This document shows positions 58,410-64,000 of a stretch of 64,000 nucleotides of DNA, in pieces (position 1 is the stretch's first letter; every line of letters begins with the position of its first letter). Location: the NCBI RefSeq assembly GCF_000764305.2, contig NW_025944945.1:124001-188000 (forward strand), written 5' to 3'. The translations under genes were made by a program, and so were the position numbers. This stretch comes from Hyalella azteca. Lineage: Eukaryota > Arthropoda > Malacostraca > Amphipoda > Hyalellidae. The notes under the pieces were generated by a model that was not told where the DNA came from, did no database searches, and was given only the letters and a program-made list of their open reading frames with translations.

Positions 58410-61400
58410 GCGCCGTCGAACAAAGAAAAGTCTGTATGCCTTTCTGCTCGTGTTGAGATCTCCTAAGAAAAAAAATAACCATTTGTATATGAAGGCCAAA
58501 GAAAAAAGAAATTAGGGAATTCAGTTTACGGAATATATATTTGTGCCTAGAGTCGCCGTTGAAAAGACTTCTGTTGAAACAGAAGCAGAAGTTTATACGA
58601 ATTAAAAATCGGAATTTCGATCGGACTAGGCTATCTGTGGAATCTACAAATTTCGCATTTATTAGGAATTAAAGTTGTTGATATGCAGGACAAGTAACTA
58701 ATTTATGATGTGAGTTATAAAAGATTTTCAATCATGACCATTGCATGAGGTATAGAAGTCAAACCACAGACTATACGTTAAACATAATCCTTTATTCTTG
58801 ACTTAAATTTAAAGATTTATCCTTAGCATTTCTTCTTTTCTATATGAATTCTTTACTTGCAAATTTTGTAATTCTTCGTAATCATTTTGGTCTATGGTTT
58901 CATGTTGCTAACTCATTCGTAGCTGAAAAAAATTTGTTAAGGTAATGAATGCTCTATTAATTACTTTTTGAAAAGTGGTCAACTTTTTATTTGGGTACTG
59001 ATATAAAAATTGCCGCCCAAATCAATTCATCGCTCAATATTCACAATAATGCATTTGCGCACAAATAAATTTTATAAATATAACTTTAGTTTCCGTGACG
59101 CCAAATGATAAAATTATATTTACAAGTTTTATAACACATAATAAACAACATAACAAACAAATTACCAAAGTAAATTTTAACTGTAAAATATGATTAAAGA
59201 TGTTTCCACCTGCATTCAATTATTGCTATTTCGTAATTCCGATGTAAAATTAATTGAAAAGTCTCATGAAGGTGAAGTGAAGTTATTAAACTATGACAAA
59301 TGAACACAGAGGTTTATAAATCGTTTGCTATACCTCCAGAATAATACTCCGTCCCAAACAACAAATATAGGAAAAATGAATTACTTCAGTATCTTTCTTC
59401 TGTGAAGGGGTTTTTGTCCAGGGGAAGCATTGAAATTTCTCAGCCAAGCGGCCAGACAGCGTAGCAGATTCAAGCGCAAGCCAGATTTATCTCCTGAAAA
59501 AACTGTTCCCAGAGATACACCTTCTGATGGATTCTCTTAACAACACCTTGCAAGTTGCACGTGGTGGCCTGCCATAGTTCTTAATTTACAAATTCTTGTA
59601 ATCTGTTCAGAGGGAGGTCAAATAAACTCATGTCAGTTCTTCGTGCCGCGGTCAGCAGGGATCGTGACCACATTTGCGTGTAAGAGCTTGTTTTTGTAAA
59701 TATGGTCGGAAAAGGTCTGGAAGCTAGGGCGAAAAAAAAGGAGAAAAAGTATTAAGGCAGAAACCTTAATCAATCAAACTGGAAAATCCAAGGCGTTAAT
59801 AATTATAGGATTGAACTGAACGAATGTTTCCATCGTTCTTTCTCCAATAAATTGAGCTGCTTGAGTAAATGTATTTCTATAAAAAATTATTATAATATAT
59901 GCCATCAAAAAATGTCATTACTATATATGCTATCGAAAGATTTTATTATTATATATGACTCGCTTGGTAAGAATCGAACCATCAAATCTCTGAAATTTCA
60001 GTGATCACTTCCTATTGGAATTCCCTCGGGACAGTCATTCGCGTCGATCATTTTGTCGAACAACGCGAAAATGAAGTTCCTTCATAGTACAGTGACCATT
60101 TTGGAAGAGAATAAAAAAATAAAACTCTTTTATCACAGAAGTTTTCCATAAATGAATTTCTGATGTAGGGAGCCGATTTTTCTATCCAAATGAAAGATAC
60201 TTTTTTCTCGGTCTCAGAAGACTTGTAGCGGTTCAGTTTAAGATTTAAGATTTTGTATTAATATAATGCAAATATTTGGAAATTTTGAATTAGATTTAAT
60301 TGTATAAGATTTGTTTATATATGAACGTCATCACATTGAATACAATAATAGTTAACTTTATTCCAGCTTTTAGTATTTCGATTCATTTCACTAGAACCTC
60401 TTATTAGAGTGAGTACTTAGGTGTAGCAACGCTCATCCAGTACTAATTGCCTTATTAAATATCTAATTTGATTTATACTGTTTATAATCGTTTTCTATGT
60501 ATTTGTATTTATGTAACTTGTAACAAACTGTTATTTATACAGGGTTCTATTCTGAGATCAGAAAAAGCGTCTCTTATTTCTTCAAATATTCTGAGATCAG
60601 AAAAAGCGTCTCTTATTTCTTCAAACTTGATCGTGTGATGCTTTAGACTAAACAATGAATTTGACAGCAGGAAACAACGATCAGGACGCCAGCGTCGCCT
60701 AATACGGCGGCCTGAGTTGCCTGATTTGAGAACAATACGAGTGACCATAACTATGATAAGGGTAGTGATAAGGAGCGGTTACAATAACCTAGATAGTTAT
60801 GATGATAATAGCAATGAAGATCATAGACTTTAGGGTAACAATGAACATTTCATTAACTATTAATATTCCAACGAAAATTAAATCAAAATATATATTAACA
60901 AGCATCAAAGGGTCTTAACCAATGCAGCAAAAAGAAAGAATGAGAATAATAATAATTTCAAGACAGTATTACCCACATTATCAGTGATCTCTTTTATTTA
61001 CACTGTTGTTTATGCTCCATAAATGCTGACTTGACTACGTAAAAAGACGCTTAGTAAATGTTGAAGCCTTTCCAGGTACGTACTGTGTTTCAGCTATCGT
61101 TTGAACTGTTTCTACTGCTTTAAAGTAGTTTCAGATGCATTAGAACTGTTTAGGCTACATTTGAGCTGTTTAAGCTATATTTTAGCTGATTCAGCTACAC
61201 GTCAGCTGCCTCACCTGCGTAGATGCTGCCTCATGCCTGTGATAAAGCGACTTTCACTTATACGAGTGCAGGAATGAACCAATAGGATAAAAATGTAAAA
61301 ATAAACACCAGTTACCTTATAATGAAGCGATATTACAGAAGCATTTACTATTTTGTGTTTTTGAATAATTCATTCAAGGCTGGCAGCCGAATAAGATGTA

Positions 61401-62640
61401 TGTTAGATCAATGTATTTTGGTTGAAAGTGAATGTGACGAACTGGCAAATTAATAGACACGTCCCTATTGGCTTAATTAGCAATAGCTTGGACTGGGCGG
61501 ATTGATAACTCAAATAAGAAGCATAATTCAATGTATTAATGATAGAAAGCAAATTGAAACAAACAAGTCAAAACTAACGATTTTACTGAGATGCGAAATA
61601 ATTCCTAAGCGATCACAAATTGAATGCGGGAGAGTTAAATTGCGAGGAGAGAGAGCTAGAGCACGGAGTTTCGAGAATAAACGTACGATCCTAGAAAAGA
61701 AAACAAAAATAAATACCTACACATGACAAACCATTATATTCACAAAAATCACGATATATCACCAAGTATTCACATCTTGCCACTATCGCATGCAACTCAC
61801 TCACCCTAGCGTCTGAGTCAAGATCCTATAGGAGAGGAACCAGTACGCAAGTCGGGATCAGCAGCTTATCTGACGGTAACAATCAATTTAGCGCCCACGT
61901 CAGAGCTGTTCGTACATAATTTTTGCCGTCTGATAGTCAGTGGTGGAAAATTTGCAATGTACTTCATTACATTGAATGAATTACTTGTACTTTTTAATAT
62001 GCAATCGGAAAGCAATTCTGACCATAGCAGATAGTGTATGGTATGACATCTGAATATAAGATCATTCTCCTTAACCAACAACGCTCACTTTTACTTCAAA
62101 ATATTGTATCTCATTAGGTAAACACGAGGATTTCTGCTGATACTGATACAACGCATTTGGAGTGACGGAATGAATATCTTTGAATTAAGAAGCAGCTTCA
62201 TTTTCAACAAGAAAGAAGTGTTAGTGCTTAGTTTTGACGTAATATTATTACAGAATATTGGAAAATTATCGGAAACGCTCTTCAAGTGCTATCAAAATTA
62301 CTGCAAATCCCCCTTGAAAGTTGTTGCACCCTTGTAATAATTTCTACTGATGGATACCTGACTGTGTGGTAGTAGAGTCCGCGGAGTTTTCAGTGAACCC
62401 GTGACTGACCTCAGGCCCTCATTCGTAAAACTCAAAATGAATTCTTGAATCGATTTTAAGCCGTCCGTTGAAGGTGCTTTGAATATATATTTAACATAAT
62501 ATTACTCGTATGCTGCCAAAATTATTACTAATTTTCAGGTTTTAGTTGAAATACTTTCCCATGAAGAAGAAGTTTTCCGCAATAAAATTCCGTTCAATTT
62601 CAAGAGTTTATCCAAAACGCAGTAAATTTTTTCAAGCAAG
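58410..62640. other. 5' flank of module D, collinear with 29915-34080
   Basis: Shared with module A except for A's 706-bp duplication and several indels. A D-specific AT-rich segment (about 60215-60650) includes a short direct repeat AGATCAGAAAAAGCGTCTCT. No long ORF. See 60673-60750 for the conserved block. Confidence 0.6.
60673..60750 (-). other. Conserved block MVTRIVLKSG..., module D copy
   Basis: Same 26-residue frame as at 32521-32598, with two synonymous base differences. After CF the D sequence differs completely from A, and no shared splice donor is evident. Confidence 0.35.
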
Positions 62641-63004
62641 GATATTGCTGATTTGTTCTATAGACTAATATAAGAAAAATAATTTGTTAATTTCATCAAA
62701 TTAGAATCTTTTGGGTCTCCATTACAATTAATTTCAACTTATCATTTGAAAATGGTTTATGATGTGTCATTGAGGTAATATTCTATCAAAGTCAGCTCGT
62801 ATTTACACCCGCGACTCAAATAATGTTAGGTAGGAAATGTTGAAGTAGAAAATTTATCGCTAGTTAACCATTACCTAACAGGTGTAATTAAATCCACCAC
62901 ATTGACAAAGATTTCGACTAGAAAATCGAAAATAAAAACAACTTCTAGAAAATCGCACCAGAAAAAGTAATAATTCTAAGCAACGAGCAAGATTTAATAG
63001 CGGT

Positions 63005-63235
63005 TTCAGCGTTTATTAGGCCGTAGGCCTGTTGCCGATTCTTAACTTGCAGAACATTCACAGCATTTTAAGGTCTCAAACTCGCAGCGCACTGCTACAA
63101 TTCTGCTGTGCTTAACCGCCCGGCCTCCTTGCCGATTCTGACCAGAAGCTGTCGCACAGAGCTGGGATCGAACCCACGCCTCTCTAGTGCGTCAATCTTG
63201 GTACTGTGAACTTTAACCACTGGGCCACCCTGGGT
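63005..63235 (-). mobile_element. tRNA-derived SINE
   Basis: Minus strand begins GGGTGGCCCAGTGGTTAAAG with an RNA polymerase III A box (GTGGCCCAGTGG, 63228-63217) and a B box (GGTTCGATCCC, 63174-63164), about 43 bases apart. It then continues into an unrelated body containing two GCCGATTCT-type blocks. The tRNA-like head followed by a non-tRNA body is the usual SINE structure. Only one copy is in the window, so the 3' end is approximate. Confidence 0.7.
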
Positions 63236-63239
63236 AATT

Positions 63240-63670
63240 ACCAGAGTAATTCAGAATTTAGCGAAATGAAAGAAGTTTCTGGCGAAGACTAGACCGCTGA
63301 TTTACCGGGCGTTGTCTATGGAATGTAAGACTAAAATTTATTTATAAATAAGGTTGAAAATTTTATTGCGGATTCGTTCGTTCTTATTTGATGCGCCTGT
63401 GATTCGGCGTATGTAAATTGCGCTGCATGCACGGATTAAATAAGCGGCGGCAATTTTTGTGCTACAGTAACAGCTTGTGCAGCAGTATTTTGGCCTTTGT
63501 AATTCGGTTCAAATAATTTCATCATAATTAAGATAACCGTGCGAAAGTTTTTTATTTTTCATTATCTTTATAATAATTGATATTTTCATCATCGTTGATT
63601 TCATTATCATAATGAATGAAGATTGACGGTGCAGAGTCTACACACCGACATTTGTAGTGTCAGTACCATT
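63240..63670. other. Intergenic sequence, nothing recognised
   Basis: AT-rich, without a supported gene. Confidence 0.5.
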
Positions 63671-63674
63671 TTCA

Positions 63675-63886
63675 AAATTTGAACACTTTTGAATACTTTT
63701 GAACATTTTTGAACACTTTTGAACACATTTGAACACTTTTGGAACACTTTTTGAATTTTGAACACTTTTGAACACTTTTGAACACTTTTGAACACTTTTG
63801 AACACTTTTGAAATCTTTTGAACACTTTTGAACACTTTTGAACACTTTTGAACACTTTTGAACACTTTTGAACATTTTTGAACATT
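63675..63886. repeat. 10-bp tandem repeat GAACACTTTT
   Basis: About 20 copies, mostly perfect on the right and with insertions on the left. The minus-strand frames (KVFKSVQKCSKVFKSVQK) are by-products. Confidence 0.95.
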
Positions 63887-64000
63887 TCCCGGTAAAGTAC
63901 TTGAGCCTTTCTTTGTCTTAACTTCCTGTGTGGTTCTCGATCATGAGTTTCTTGACGAGTTTCTGGGCTTCAACTCCGATGTTGCCTAATATTTCAGTGT

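Noticed and set aside
59034..59219. Hydrophobic minus-strand frame upstream of copy D
   Set aside because: It is not kept in the homologous part of module A and lies in AT-rich flank.

Overview
This window is nuclear DNA from an animal, most likely an invertebrate. It is AT-rich, full of mini- and microsatellites, and carries spliced genes with GT-AG introns, an I/Jockey-type LINE, hAT-type MITEs and a tRNA-derived SINE. I cannot place it more closely; an arthropod or a spiralian would both fit. It comes from a short-read assembly: two complete copies and one partial copy of the Nextera mate-pair junction adaptor remain in the sequence (8566-9351), and there is a 443-base N gap (45881-46323).

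The left part (1-23 kb) has no gene I can prove. It is a run of tandem repeats: 17-bp units at three places and others of 3, 5, 10, 15, 25, 29, 39, 48 and 54 bp. It also holds copies of a MITE-like repeat with a (CGGA)n core. Three weaker coding candidates lie at 19808-19878 (TATA box plus ATG exon), 20874-21523 (an ORF broken by an expanding DTNCR-type repeat) and 22136-22341 (a terminal exon on the minus strand whose 3' end has been copied in tandem). A nearly intact non-LTR retrotransposon on the plus strand (about 23.3-27.85 kb) has complete ORF1 and endonuclease-RT motifs but has lost its 3' end.

The right part (27.8-62.7 kb) is the main discovery. It is a head-to-tail array of four divergent TALE-class homeobox gene copies, all on the minus strand, called A, B, C and D here from left to right. 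The open reading frames in these modules are short or are antisense shadows; the genes appear only when exons are joined at splice sites. In every copy the homeodomain is split by an intron just before its third helix, the helix-3 motif is WLxNxR instead of WFxNxR, and the exon phases agree. A and D resemble each other, with a TATA-box promoter, an E-box cluster and a first coding exon starting MASHLQN. B and C resemble each other and have a different 5' end starting MSPVD. B and D look intact, A is cut short by the LINE junction, and C is a pseudogene with at least six lesions. The array is a rapidly evolving transcription-factor cluster: a minisatellite has grown out of the last exon, MITEs have landed in introns and in one candidate coding exon, and one hAT element in B has an empty site in C.
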